Assembly: GCF_000613185.1 (NCBI RefSeq)
Contig: NZ_CCBB010000001.1
Coordinates: 1,736,001-1,800,000, forward strand
Direction of reading: 5' to 3'
Source: Mycolicibacterium cosmeticum
GTDB lineage: Bacteria > Actinomycetota > Actinomycetes > Mycobacteriales > Mycobacteriaceae
DNA: 64,000 nucleotides
The position numbers and the translations under genes were made by a program. Each line of letters begins with the position of its first letter. The first letter of the stretch is position 1. Shown here piece by piece: positions 34,357-44,615 of this stretch. Under the pieces are notes generated by a model, which worked only from the letters and a program-made list of their open reading frames with translations, did not search any database and was not told the DNA's origin.

Positions 34357-35313
34357 GTGAAGTTCACGACCATCACAGCGGGGTTTGCATCGGCGGCCAT
34401 TGCCGCCGCGGGGGCATTCGCTGCTTTCAGTGCACCCATCGCGACCGCCGACAACGAGACCACCACCTCCCAGCTGGGCAGCCAGGCCAAGCTGACCAAC
34501 GGCGATGTCGTCCAGGGCTGGACGGTCACCGGGCTCAAGGTCAGCACCGACACCATCCCCTACCAGCCGCACGGCACGCTGTGGGAAGCCACCGCGACCG
34601 ATGAGGCGTTGCAGGGCAGCGTCACCCCCATCGTCTCGAATCTCAACGCGCGCGCCCGCAACGGCGACACCTACCGCGCGCTGTTCGGCGTCGCCACACC
34701 GCAGGGCGTCAACCCGTCCACCCTGCAGCAAGGCGAAAAGACCACGGGCAAGGTCTATTTCGACGTCACCGGCGAAGCCCCCGACAGCGTGGTGTACGCC
34801 AACGCCGATCAGGACCTGATCGTCTGGCTCAAGCCGGCACCGGTGCAGAGCCCCGCCACCGGTTCGGCGCCGCGGTCCTGGCAGGCGCCGGCCGCCACGA
34901 CGTCGACCAGCCCCACCACGTCGACCTCGGCAGCCCCCACCACCAGCGGCGCACCCACCACCAGCGCGGCCCCGACCACGTCGCCGGCCGCCAGCACCAG
35001 CCCGGCGCCCACCAGCCCGGCACCCGCCGGTAGTGCGGGCACGCCGCTGCCCGCCGATGCCGTGCCCGCGGCGGTCCCGGGCGGCAGCGCCGGCACCCCG
35101 CTGCCCGCCGGTGAGGAAGCTCCCGCACTGGTCCCGGCCGGCACCCAGCCCGCGCCGGCCGCAGCTGCCGAAGCCGGCGTCGCCGCGGTCCCGGCTCCGG
35201 CCGAGGGCGCTCCGGCCGAGGCGGTTCCGGCACCGGGCGGCAGCGCGGGAACGCCGCTGCCCGCGGGTGCGGCGCCGACCACGACCGTCGTGGTGGCCCC
35301 GCCGGCCGGCTAG
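34357..35313 (+). CDS. Exported MPT63-like (DUF1942) protein with Pro/Ala/Thr-rich tail
   Basis: 318 residues. A signal peptide is followed by cleavage near APIATADN (about residue 31). Residues about 35-160 form an MPT63-like beta-sandwich (GSQAKLTNGDVVQGWTV, GTLWEATATDEA, GKVYFDVTG). The last 150 residues are low complexity, with TTS/APTTS runs and three copies of GSAGTPLPA. The tail probably spans or binds the cell wall; glycosylation is possible. GTG start with AGGAG upstream. The preceding 278 bp contain only the terminator and the promoter. Confidence 0.8.
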   Translation: MKFTTITAGFASAAIAAAGAFAAFSAPIATADNETTTSQLGSQAKLTNGDVVQGWTVTGLKVSTDTIPYQPHGTLWEATATDEALQGSVTPIVSNLNARARNGDTYRALFGVATPQGVNPSTLQQGEKTTGKVYFDVTGEAPDSVVYANADQDLIVWLKPAPVQSPATGSAPRSWQAPAATTSTSPTTSTSAAPTTSGAPTTSAAPTTSPAASTSPAPTSPAPAGSAGTPLPADAVPAAVPGGSAGTPLPAGEEAPALVPAGTQPAPAAAAEAGVAAVPAPAEGAPAEAVPAPGGSAGTPLPAGAAPTTTVVVAPPAG

Positions 35314-35347
35314 AGCCCTAACCGCAGCCCTACAGCAGCAGGGTCGC

Positions 35348-36010
35348 TCAGGAGTGCGACGTCCACCAGGCGTACAGGTGGTCCAGCGTCGGACCACCTG
35401 GGCGGCCCTGCACCACGCTGAACAACTGCTTGTCGATATCGGTCCACGCGACCGCAGGGTTGTCGCCCTGGATACCGCACACCAGCGTGCCGCTGACCTC
35501 CTGCGGCGACGCGTTGTGCCGCCACGGCCCCGGCGACTGGATCCGGCCGGGGCAGTCCACCACCGTCGAGGTGTTCACGAATTCGTCGACGGCCTTCTGC
35601 AGCGCGGCCGAATCGACCAGTAGCGAGTAGGTCGCCGACACCGGACCACCCTGATCGGTATTGGCGGTGCAGGCCACGGTCGCCATCGCCCCCTCCAGCC
35701 GCACCACCGGCTTGCACGCACCGGCCGGGTAACCCGCCGGGAGCGCACGCATCAGCCGGGACGTGGGGTCGCTGGGCTGCGCACTGGTGCCCGACGGCGC
35801 CGACGACGATGTGCTGGGCGGCGTGGGCGCCGCCGGCGTCCCGGAGTCCCCCAAGGACCGCAGCAGCAGGAAGGCGGCTCCGGCGCCGACCGCGGCCACG
35901 GCCGCCACCGCGCCGACGATGATGCCGATATTCGCGCCGCGCCGCGGGGGCGCCGGCCGCGGAATCACCGGCGGGGGCCCACCACCGTCCCATGACCCGG
36001 GCGTACTCAC
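35348..36010 (-). CDS. Single-pass membrane protein with extracytoplasmic domain
   Basis: 220 residues. A Pro-rich cytoplasmic start is followed by a membrane helix (about residues 26-51), a Ser/Thr/Pro linker, and a folded outer domain with four cysteines (GACKPVV, VACTANT, VDCPGR, LVCGIQ). The outer domain resembles those of other mycobacterial membrane-anchored lipoprotein-like or kinase-sensor proteins, but no specific family was recognised. GTG start with AAGGAGG. It follows ppx by 32 bp in the same direction. Confidence 0.7.
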   Translation of the reverse strand: MSTPGSWDGGGPPPVIPRPAPPRRGANIGIIVGAVAAVAAVGAGAAFLLLRSLGDSGTPAAPTPPSTSSSAPSGTSAQPSDPTSRLMRALPAGYPAGACKPVVRLEGAMATVACTANTDQGGPVSATYSLLVDSAALQKAVDEFVNTSTVVDCPGRIQSPGPWRHNASPQEVSGTLVCGIQGDNPAVAWTDIDKQLFSVVQGRPGGPTLDHLYAWWTSHS

Positions 36011-36042
36011 GCAGGAACCTCCTTGGCAGTCACCCCACCAAA

Positions 36043-36978
36043 CTAAGCGATGGACAGCGCGATGCCGTCCAGGATGTCGTGCTCACTGACGACGAGTTCG
36101 TCGATGCCGGCCAGCTCACCCAGGACCGCGGCCAGCTCCTCGACGATGATCGCCCCGCCGCCGATGACATCGGCCCGGCCCTCGTGCATCGGCCCCAGCG
36201 CGGCGCGGTCGGCCGCGCTCATCCGGATCAGGGTGTCGCACATCGCCAGCAGATCGCCGAAACCGGTGCGCGACAGGTGGATCAGCTGCGGGTCGTACAC
36301 CTGCAGGCCGTGCGCGAGCGCCGCCAGCGTGGTGAACGTCCCGGCCACCCCGACCCAGGTCTTGGCGTGGGCGACCGGAACCGCCCGCAGCGCGTCGTCC
36401 AGCCGTTCGCGCACCAGGGCGCGCGCCTCCCCGATCTCGGCGGCGGTGGGCGGATCCGTCTGCAGGAACCGCTCTTTGATGCGCACACAGCCGATATCCG
36501 CCGAATAGCTGGCGGTCACCCCGGACTCGCCGAGCACCAGTTCCGTGGAGCCGCCGCCGAGGTCGACCACGACGAAAGGCCCTGCGGCAGGGTCGAGTTC
36601 GCCGACCGCTCCGCGAAAGGACAGCTCCGCCTCCTGGGTGCCGGTGATCACCTCGGCCACCGTGCCCGGCACCACCTCGCCCAGCAGCCGGGCCGTCATC
36701 GCGAAGAACTCGTCCCGGTTGGCGGCATCGCGGGCGGCCGAGGTGGCGACCATCCGCACCCGCTCGACACCGTGCGCGCGCATGGTTTTCACGTAGTCCG
36801 ACAGCGCGGCTTCGGTGCGGGCCAAGGCGGCCGGGGCGAACTCGCCGGTCGCGTCGACACCCTCACCGAGGCGCACGATGCGCATCTCGCGGTGCACATC
36901 GCGCAGCCCACCCGGTACGGCGTCGGCGACGAGCAGCCGGATGGAGTTGGTACCGCAGTCGATGGCGCCCACTCTCAC
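36043..36978 (-). CDS. ppx: Ppx/GppA-family exopolyphosphatase
   Basis: 311 residues. Actin-like ATPase fold, with phosphate 1 loop AIDCGTNSIRLL at the start, TSAARDAANRDEF, and phosphate 2 loop VVDLGGGSTELVLGE. It removes terminal phosphate from polyphosphate or pppGpp. The short two-domain length matches mycobacterial Rv1026 (ppx2 as I recall). The GTG at 36978 was chosen because it overlaps the DUF501 stop as GTGA; GTG 36984 is also possible. Confidence 0.92.
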   Translation of the reverse strand: MRVGAIDCGTNSIRLLVADAVPGGLRDVHREMRIVRLGEGVDATGEFAPAALARTEAALSDYVKTMRAHGVERVRMVATSAARDAANRDEFFAMTARLLGEVVPGTVAEVITGTQEAELSFRGAVGELDPAAGPFVVVDLGGGSTELVLGESGVTASYSADIGCVRIKERFLQTDPPTAAEIGEARALVRERLDDALRAVPVAHAKTWVGVAGTFTTLAALAHGLQVYDPQLIHLSRTGFGDLLAMCDTLIRMSAADRAALGPMHEGRADVIGGGAIIVEELAAVLGELAGIDELVVSEHDILDGIALSIA

Positions 36979-37496
36979 GTCCACACCTCCGGGTCCAGGA
37001 TGCCGGCCATCGCCGGTTCGACGGCCAGCAGGGCGAGTGCTTCGTCACCGAACGGGTTCACGCCGGGCCCCTTGGCCAACGCGTGGGCCATCACCACGTG
37101 CAGGCATTTCACCCGGTCCGGCATGCCGCCGCCGGAGAACGTGGTGCCCAGCGATTCGATGGCATCGCGTTCGGCCAGATACGACTCGTGCGCACGCCGA
37201 TAACCGGCGGCCAGCTCGGGGTCGGCGGCCAGCCGTTCGGTCATCTCCCGCATCAGCCCCGAGGATTCCAGCCGGCTGGCGGCCGCGGTCAGGGCGGGAT
37301 GGGTCAGGTAGTACAGCGTCGGGAACGGAGTGCCGTCGGGCAGTCGCGGCGCGGTCTTGACCACGCCGGGTTCCCCATTGGGGCAGCGATAGGCGATCTC
37401 CAGGACACCGCGCGGCTCGCGCCCGAGCTGCTGGGCGACGGCGTCCAGGTCCGCTGGCTCAACCACCGGCGGGCGGGGGTCCGGGCGGCGGGGCAT
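36975..37496 (-). CDS. DUF501 family protein (Rv1025-like)
   Basis: 173 residues. GVLEIAYRCPNGEPGVVKTAPRL and PFPTLYYLTHP are the conserved core of DUF501, and GGGMPDRVKCLHVVMAHALAKGPGVNPFGDEAL completes it. Function unknown, but it is constantly found between ftsB-like and ppx in Actinobacteria. ATG start; the 5' end overlaps the ftsB-like gene by 38 bp, the 3' end overlaps ppx by 4. Confidence 0.9.
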   Translation of the reverse strand: MPRRPDPRPPVVEPADLDAVAQQLGREPRGVLEIAYRCPNGEPGVVKTAPRLPDGTPFPTLYYLTHPALTAAASRLESSGLMREMTERLAADPELAAGYRRAHESYLAERDAIESLGTTFSGGGMPDRVKCLHVVMAHALAKGPGVNPFGDEALALLAVEPAMAGILDPEVWT

Positions 37497-38139
37497 CCGG
37501 GCCGGGCGGCGCGTCCGGCGCGGGTGTCATGACCGGCGAAAGACCATGCGGCGCATCGGCAATGGTGTGCCACAACGCGGTGTACCAAGGATCGTTGGAC
37601 TTCACCGGCGTGCCCTCGGTGCCCGGCGCGACGGGCTGGACCGCCGACGGGGGCAGCTGCACCTGGTACGGGATGTCGCCGGGCATGACGAAGCCCAGCC
37701 GCTCCCGCGCCTGCGCGGCGATGAACACCGGATCGGCAAGTTTCACCTTCTGCTGCTCAAGATCTTCGATCTGCGAACGTAATTGGGTCTCGGCGGCTTT
37801 GAGCTGATTCATCTCGGCGCGCTGCGCGAAATAGGTGCGCACCGGCCCGGCGATGGTCAGCGTCAGCACACACACCACCACGGCCAGGATCGCCGCCCGC
37901 CGGGCGGCCGACCCGAACCGCTGCTCGGACTGCGTGTCCAGCGATTCGGCGGCCGCCTTGCGGATCGACTCGGCGACGCTCTCCGCGACCGGTTCGACGG
38001 ACTCGGCGCCGTCCTGTCCCGCCTCGGCCGGCCGCGGCTCGATCCGACGCGGAACCGCACGCGACCGGGCGGCACCCGGCTTGCCCGGCCTGGGGGCCGG
38101 GCCTCGCCGCCGCTGGTCGGGCCGTTTCGCGTCGGGCAT
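37459..38139 (-). CDS. FtsB/DivIC-family septum formation initiator
   Basis: 226 residues. A basic, Pro-rich cytoplasmic region is followed by one membrane helix (AAILAVVVCVLTLTIAGPV, about 85-103), then a coiled coil (QRAEMNQLKAAETQLRSQIEDLEQQKVKL), and the conserved VFIAAQARERLGFVMPGD. The Pro-rich tail is a mycobacterial feature. It acts at the division septum with FtsL/FtsQ. It follows eno by 10 bp; the ATG at 38139 was chosen over the longer open frame because the domain layout fits. Confidence 0.9.
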   Translation of the reverse strand: MPDAKRPDQRRRGPAPRPGKPGAARSRAVPRRIEPRPAEAGQDGAESVEPVAESVAESIRKAAAESLDTQSEQRFGSAARRAAILAVVVCVLTLTIAGPVRTYFAQRAEMNQLKAAETQLRSQIEDLEQQKVKLADPVFIAAQARERLGFVMPGDIPYQVQLPPSAVQPVAPGTEGTPVKSNDPWYTALWHTIADAPHGLSPVMTPAPDAPPGPDAPPPGPPPAGG

Positions 38140-38149
38140 ACGAGCGAAG

Positions 38150-39451
<1,302 letters not shown>

Positions 39452-39518
39452 TTATGACGGGCCTGACGGGTCATGCGCTCGACCAAGAGCCTAAAGGGTG
39501 GGGTCGCCGACGGCGTCT

Positions 39519-40250
39519 TCAGAGTGGATGCCCGGCGGCATACGCCGTCGCCCAGTCCCGCACCGTGCGGGCGTACTGGTCGGAAAGGTTGTAGGCCCGC
39601 AGCGCGTCCATCCAGCCGCGTGGCTTGGACAGGTCTTTTCCGCGCCAGCACAGGTACCCGGCCGCCGACAGCGCGGCGTCGTCGATGTTGTCGGGGCTGA
39701 CCACCCCGTCGTTGTTGGCATCCACCCCGTACAGCCGCCAGGTCTCGGGGATGAACTGCATGGGTCCCATCGCCCGGTCCATGGTGGCGTCGCCGTCGAG
39801 CTTGCCCTCGTCGGTGTCCGGGATCTTCATGTTGCCCATGGTCCCGTCCAGCTGTACGCCGCGGATCGGCGGCCGCACGTCACCGTTGGGTGCGACGACG
39901 GCCCCGCGGTAGGTGCCGTGGTGGCTTTCGACCATGCCGATACCGGCCAGGGTGGTCCAGGCAAGGTTGCATCGGGGGTTCTCCACCTGGGCGACCCGCG
40001 CGGCATAGGCGTACGCCTCCAGGGCGGTCACCGGGATGCCCAGAGCGGGTGCGCGTTCGGCGGCCCAGGCGTGCAGCGCGTCGGCGGGCCGGCCTTTGGC
40101 GTGGGTGTCGACGGACGGCACCGGGTCGCCGGCCGGTGGCGGAACGCCGTCGGGAATCGGGATGCCGGTCTGCCAGGAACAGCTCGAGGCCATCAACAGG
40201 GCCGTCGCGCCGATCACCACGACAGCCCGCAGCCAACGCACTGGCGACAC
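39519..40250 (-). CDS. lpqU: Lytic transglycosylase-like lipoprotein LpqU
   Basis: 243 residues. N-terminal hydrophobic segment with a lipobox-like LLMASSC, then an SLT-type domain: LAGIGMVESHHGTYRG holds the catalytic glutamate, and MGPMQFIPETWRLYG and AALSAAGYLCWRGKDL follow. It cleaves peptidoglycan glycan strands at the cell surface. The GTG at 40250 was chosen because GAGGAG lies four bases upstream; a TTG at 40262 is in frame. Confidence 0.88.
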   Translation of the reverse strand: MSPVRWLRAVVVIGATALLMASSCSWQTGIPIPDGVPPPAGDPVPSVDTHAKGRPADALHAWAAERAPALGIPVTALEAYAYAARVAQVENPRCNLAWTTLAGIGMVESHHGTYRGAVVAPNGDVRPPIRGVQLDGTMGNMKIPDTDEGKLDGDATMDRAMGPMQFIPETWRLYGVDANNDGVVSPDNIDDAALSAAGYLCWRGKDLSKPRGWMDALRAYNLSDQYARTVRDWATAYAAGHPL

Positions 40251-40359
40251 CGGACTCCTCAAACCGCTCTGCTTGCTGCCATCGTCCCATGCGCCGACTG
40301 TGATCCCGCTCAGTCACACGGCCACCTGGCGGCCGCCCCCTTGCGCCGAGCGCCCCTGA

Positions 40360-40378
40360 TAAGGTACGCCACACCTAT
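40360..40378. promoter_or_regulatory. IdeR (DtxR)-like iron box upstream of efeU
   Basis: TAAGGTACGCCACACCTAT matches the DtxR/IdeR consensus at 12 of 19 positions and keeps the AGGT-N7-ACCT symmetry. It lies 49 bp before the efeU start. Iron repression of efeUOB by IdeR would make sense but is inferred. Confidence 0.5.
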
Positions 40379-40426
40379 CTTTGGCAAGGCAAAGCTGGGT
40401 AAGCACCGGGTAGCGAGGACAACACC

Positions 40427-41374
40427 ATGACGGCTCTGGCGGGACATCCGGCCACGCTGTTGGCCGCCGCTCCCAATCTGACCTCACAGCTTTTCGGCAG
40501 CGGGCTCATAGGTCTGCGCGAAGGCCTGGAAACCAGCATCGTCGTCTCGATCCTGGTGGCGTTCCTGGTCAAATCCGGCCGCCGCGACGCCCTCAAATGG
40601 GTGTGGCTCGGCGTCGCCGGGGCCGTCGCGATGACCATCGGGGTGTTCCTCACCATCCAATTCAGCGCCTACACGGTGTCCGGGCTGGGCGCCGAGGCCA
40701 TCGCCGGAGTCGCGTCCCTGGTCGCCGTCGTCATCGTCACCACCATGGTGCTCTGGATGAAATCGGCGGCCGCGACCATGTCGGGCGAGTTGCGCACCGG
40801 CATGGCCCGGGCCCTGGAGACCGGCGGATTGGCCGTCACCGCCCTGGCCTTCCTGGCGGTCGGCCGCGAAGGTGTCGAGACCGCGTTGTTCATGGTGGGC
40901 TTCGCCGAGGCCGAAACGCTGTGGCCGCTGGTCGGCCTGGTGGTCGGGGTGCTCATCGCCATCGCCATCGCCTACGCCATGTACGCCGGGGCGGTTCGCA
41001 TCAACCTGGCCAGTTTCTTCAAGTACACGGCCGTGTTCCTCATCCTCGTCGCCGCGGGGATCCTGTCCTACGGGGTCGGTGCGCTGCAGACCGTCGGCTG
41101 GTTGCCCGGCCTGGCCAACAAGGCCTTCGACATCAGCTCCTGGTTCAACTGGTCGTCCTGGTACGGCCAGGTCATCCAGGGCGTCTTCAACGTCACGCCC
41201 ACCCCCACCGTGCTGCAGTTCGGTGCGTGGCTGGCGTATCTGGCCATCGTGCTCGCCGTGTTCCTGCGGCCGACCGGGGCGCCGGCCACCCGGGCCGACG
41301 CACCCGAGCCCGACGGCTCCTCGTCTGACACGGTCCCGGATCCGGAACCGTCCACCACCGCAGAAAAGCACTGA
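40427..41374 (+). CDS. efeU: EfeU, FTR1-family iron permease
   Basis: 315 residues with about seven membrane helices and the two REGLE-type iron motifs: LREGLET (helix 1) and GREGVET (helix 4). It imports iron released by EfeO/EfeB. The hydrophilic C-terminus is Pro/Asp/Ser-rich. First gene of efeUOB; efeO follows after 12 bp. Confidence 0.93.
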   Translation: MTALAGHPATLLAAAPNLTSQLFGSGLIGLREGLETSIVVSILVAFLVKSGRRDALKWVWLGVAGAVAMTIGVFLTIQFSAYTVSGLGAEAIAGVASLVAVVIVTTMVLWMKSAAATMSGELRTGMARALETGGLAVTALAFLAVGREGVETALFMVGFAEAETLWPLVGLVVGVLIAIAIAYAMYAGAVRINLASFFKYTAVFLILVAAGILSYGVGALQTVGWLPGLANKAFDISSWFNWSSWYGQVIQGVFNVTPTPTVLQFGAWLAYLAIVLAVFLRPTGAPATRADAPEPDGSSSDTVPDPEPSTTAEKH

Positions 41375-41386
41375 AAGGTCGCCCAC

Positions 41387-42556
41387 GTGAACAATCGCAC
41401 CGCTCTGACCGCCGCGATGCTGGCCGGTCTGACGGGCCTCTTCGTGGCGGGCTGCACCGCCAAGGAGACCGCCAGCTCCAGCGATCCGTCCAAGGCCGGC
41501 GCCGCCGGCGACGCGACAATCACCGTGACGGCCTCCGACGACAAGTGCGAACTGTCGGGCACCGAGGGCAAGACCGGTCCCGTCACGTTCAACATCACCA
41601 ACAACGGCACCAAGGTCACCGAGTTCTACGTCTACGGCGAGGGCGAGCGGGTGATGGGCGAGGTGGAGAACATCTCCCCCGGCCTGCAGCGCAAGCTGAT
41701 CGTGCAGCTGGCCGAACCGGGCACCTATCAGACCGCGTGCAAGCCGGGCATGATCGGCGACGGCATCCGGGGTGACTTCAAGGTCTCCGGTGACACCGTC
41801 CAGGTCGACACCCAGGGCAAGTTCAAGGAAGCCGCCGACAGCTACAAGCGCTACGTCAACAGCCAGACCGACGCGTTGATCCCGGCCACCCAGGTCTTCG
41901 TCGACGCCATCAAGAAGAAGGACGTCAACGCGGCCAAGGCCCAGTTCCCGATCGCCCGCACCTATTACGAGCGGATCGAGCCGGTCGCCGAGTCGTTCCC
42001 CGACGACCTGGACCCGCGCATCGACCTGCGCGAGGCCGACCTGGAGCCGGGCCAGAAGTGGACGGGTTTCCACGCCCTGGAGAAGCAGTTGTGGGTCACC
42101 GGGTTGCAGCCCGACGCCAACGCGCTGGCCGATCAACTGCTGGCCGATGTGAAGGAGCTGGACGCCGGGGTGAAGGCGCCGGACTGGACCATCGACTCGA
42201 CCCAGATCGCCGGCGGCGCCCAGGGTCTGCTCGACGAGGTCGGCGCCAGCAAGATCAGCGGCGAGGAGGACATCTTCAGCCACACCGACCTGTGGGACTT
42301 CAACGCCAACGTGCAGGGCAGCCAGACCGCGGTGGCCTCGGTGCGCCCCATCCTCGACGAGCGCAACCCGGATCTGGGCAAGCGTGTCGACCAGCAGTTC
42401 GCCAATGTCGAAGCGCTGCTTGGGAAGTACCGCAAGGGTGACGGATTCGTGCTCTACGACACGGTCACCGAGCCGCAGCGCCAAGAGCTGTCCCGCGCCA
42501 TCGACGCGCTGTCCAAAGAGGTGAGCCAGGTGCAAGGTGTCATCGCACCCCAGTAA
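41387..42556 (+). CDS. efeO: EfeO, iron-binding lipoprotein with cupredoxin and M75 domains
   Basis: 389 residues. Signal peptide with lipobox VAGC (about residue 22). The N-terminal cupredoxin-like domain (about 40-140) contains Cys, Met and Tyr ligand candidates. The imelysin/M75 domain (about 150-385) carries the HxxE metal site in GFHALEKQLW. It binds iron outside the membrane for EfeU. GTG start; the end overlaps efeB by 20 bp. Confidence 0.93.
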   Translation: MNNRTALTAAMLAGLTGLFVAGCTAKETASSSDPSKAGAAGDATITVTASDDKCELSGTEGKTGPVTFNITNNGTKVTEFYVYGEGERVMGEVENISPGLQRKLIVQLAEPGTYQTACKPGMIGDGIRGDFKVSGDTVQVDTQGKFKEAADSYKRYVNSQTDALIPATQVFVDAIKKKDVNAAKAQFPIARTYYERIEPVAESFPDDLDPRIDLREADLEPGQKWTGFHALEKQLWVTGLQPDANALADQLLADVKELDAGVKAPDWTIDSTQIAGGAQGLLDEVGASKISGEEDIFSHTDLWDFNANVQGSQTAVASVRPILDERNPDLGKRVDQQFANVEALLGKYRKGDGFVLYDTVTEPQRQELSRAIDALSKEVSQVQGVIAPQ

Positions 42557-43871
42557 CCCCGCGGGAGAACCGGCCGAGCAGAGCACCTCCGCCCCCGGGC
42601 GGGCGGGGCTGTCCCGGCGCAAGCTGTTCGGCGCCGCGGGCGTGACCGCCGCGGTGGTCGGCGCGGCCGGTGCGGGGGCGCTGGCCGGCCGTGCCTCGGC
42701 CACCAGCACCAGGGACCGGGGCTGGGAACCGCACGGCGCGGTGCCCTTCCGCGGTGAACGGCAGGCCGGCATCATCACAGAGGCCCAGGACCGGATGCAC
42801 TTCTGCACCTTCGACGTCACCACCGACAACCGCGAGGACGTGGTGGCGATGCTGCAGGAGTGGACCGCCATGGCCGAGCGGATGACCAAGGGCGAGGATG
42901 CCGTCAAGGACGGCGCCGTCGGCCTGAACCCGTATGCCCCGCCCGCCGATACCGGTGAGGCCCTTGGCCTTCCGCCCTCGCAACTGACGCTGACCATCGG
43001 CTTCGGCCCGACCTTCTTCGTCAAGGACGGCAAGGACCGGTTCGGCATCGCGGACAAGAAACCCGCCGACCTGAACCCGCTGCCCAAGTTCACCAACGAG
43101 AACCTGGATCCGGCCAAGTGCGGCGGTGACATCTGCATCCAGGCGTGCGCCAACGATCCCCAGGTCGCGGTACACGCGGTGCGCAACCTGGCCAGGGTGG
43201 CATTCGGTACCGCGGCGGTGCGTTATTCGCAGCTGGGTTTCGGCCGCACCTCGTCCACCACGCGGGATCAGTCCACCCCGCGAAACATGTTGGGGTTCAA
43301 GGACGGCACCAACAATCTCAAGGCCGAGGACACCGACAAACTGAACCGCAACGTGTGGGTCGCCGAGGGTGACGGGCCGGACTGGCACACCGGAGGCACC
43401 TATCTGGTGACCCGGCGCATCCGCAACCGGATCGAGGCCTGGGATCGCACCACGCTGATGGAGCAGGAGCGGGTGATCGGCCGCACCAAGGGCACCGGCG
43501 CACCCCTGGGCTACGACGACGAGTTCGCCCCGCTGGACTTCGACCTGAAGAACGCCAAGGGCGACCCGATGATCGACCGCAATGCCCACGTCCGGCTGGT
43601 CCATCCCGACCACAACGACGGCATCGAATTGCTGCGCCGCGGTTACAACTTCACCGACGGCTCGGACGGCTTCGGGCATCTGGACGCCGGGTTGTTCTTC
43701 ATCGCGTTCACCCGGAATCCGCGGACGCATTTCGTCCCGGTCATCTCCAAGATGTCCTCCGACGCGCTCAACGAGTACATCTTCACCAACGGCACCGGTG
43801 TGTTCGCCTGCCCGCCCGGCCTGAAAGACGGTGACGCGTCCGCGTACTGGGGCTCGGGCATCTTCGCCTGA
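42537..43871 (+). CDS. efeB: EfeB, Tat-exported dye-decolourising heme peroxidase
   Basis: 444 residues. Twin-arginine signal SRRKLFGAAG, then the DyP fold with the GxxDG motif GFKDGTNN (catalytic Asp), the heme-ligand region NAHVRLVHP and GYNFTDG. It oxidises ferrous iron or releases iron from heme for uptake by EfeU. It overlaps efeO and completes the operon. Confidence 0.95.
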   Translation: MSSHPSNPAGEPAEQSTSAPGRAGLSRRKLFGAAGVTAAVVGAAGAGALAGRASATSTRDRGWEPHGAVPFRGERQAGIITEAQDRMHFCTFDVTTDNREDVVAMLQEWTAMAERMTKGEDAVKDGAVGLNPYAPPADTGEALGLPPSQLTLTIGFGPTFFVKDGKDRFGIADKKPADLNPLPKFTNENLDPAKCGGDICIQACANDPQVAVHAVRNLARVAFGTAAVRYSQLGFGRTSSTTRDQSTPRNMLGFKDGTNNLKAEDTDKLNRNVWVAEGDGPDWHTGGTYLVTRRIRNRIEAWDRTTLMEQERVIGRTKGTGAPLGYDDEFAPLDFDLKNAKGDPMIDRNAHVRLVHPDHNDGIELLRRGYNFTDGSDGFGHLDAGLFFIAFTRNPRTHFVPVISKMSSDALNEYIFTNGTGVFACPPGLKDGDASAYWGSGIFA

Positions 43872-43965
43872 CCCCCTTCCCACCCACTTGATCAAACGGG
43901 CGGAGAAGTGCGAGAAGGATCGGGCATTTCGTCGAACTCGGCGTGGCCCCGGTAAAGTCCCGGCT

Positions 43966-44511
43966 GTGAACTCGCCGAAGGCTCGCGCGCACTGGTTGCG
44001 CGGCGGGCTGGTCGGCGGGAGTTCGGCCGTGCTGGCCACCTCGGCGCACGCCGGCGCGGCCGGGGCGCTCCCGCACGGTGCCGCGCTGGTCGCCGCGCTG
44101 CTGGTGTGCGCGACGGCCGGAGCCGCCGTCGGCGCCGTGGAACTGCGCACCGGCCGTACCCGGGCGGTCGCGGTGTTCGCGGCGCTGTGCGCCGCGCAGT
44201 TCCTCAGCCACGTCACGCTGGCCGTCACCGGCGGTCATCACCACGCCGGCTACGGCATGGGCCTCACGCCGGCCATGATCGCCGCACACACCGGTGCCGC
44301 GGTGCTCCTCGGGCTGTCCATCGCGGTGGTCGAACACCTCTACACCGTCTGCGCCACCCTGCTGACCTGGCTGCGGCTGTTCACGGTCCGCAGCCCGCGG
44401 CCGACCTCGCCGCCGACCCGGTGGGCCGAGCCCGTCGTCATCCGCCCCGTGCTGCTGCGCCCGGGGCTGGGGATGCGCGCGCCGCCGTTCGGGATCCTTC
44501 CAACCGCCTAG
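43966..44511 (+). CDS. Small polytopic membrane protein with His-rich loop
   Basis: 181 residues from the GTG at 43966. Four or five hydrophobic helices, with a histidine cluster TGGHHHAGYGMG between helices 3 and 4 and Met residues close by. His/Met in such a loop points to metal, perhaps copper, and the position ahead of the PepSY/PCuAC/DyP genes agrees. Its family is not recognised with confidence. The open frame extends upstream to 43831 without support. Confidence 0.6.
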   Translation: MNSPKARAHWLRGGLVGGSSAVLATSAHAGAAGALPHGAALVAALLVCATAGAAVGAVELRTGRTRAVAVFAALCAAQFLSHVTLAVTGGHHHAGYGMGLTPAMIAAHTGAAVLLGLSIAVVEHLYTVCATLLTWLRLFTVRSPRPTSPPTRWAEPVVIRPVLLRPGLGMRAPPFGILPTA

Positions 44512-44531
44512 CGGTTCGCCCTCTCACATCA

Positions 44532-44555
44532 CCGCAGACCCCCTAGGGGCTGCGG
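44532..44555. promoter_or_regulatory. CsoR-like palindrome within a hairpin upstream of the PepSY gene
   Basis: ACCCCCTAGGGGCT at 44538-44551 resembles the CsoR-family copper operator, which has the form TACCCCCTAGGGGTA in several bacteria. Flanking CCGCAG (44532-44537) and CTGCGG (44550-44555) extend it into a hairpin. It lies between the stop of the His-loop protein and the PepSY gene, so it may be an operator, a terminator/attenuator, or both. Confidence 0.55.
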
Positions 44556-44615
44556 TCGTGCGCGTATACCCGCGCGCCCCCAAGTTCTTTCGCAGCGATT
44601 CAGAGAGCACGTTTC

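Noticed and set aside
35310..35993. 227-codon minus-strand frame
   Set aside because: Overlaps the membrane protein at 35348-36010 in another frame; that gene has the RBS, helix and cysteines.
40484..43186. 900-codon open frame on the minus strand
   Set aside because: Antisense to efeUOB, which carry all expected motifs; composition is that of a shadow frame.
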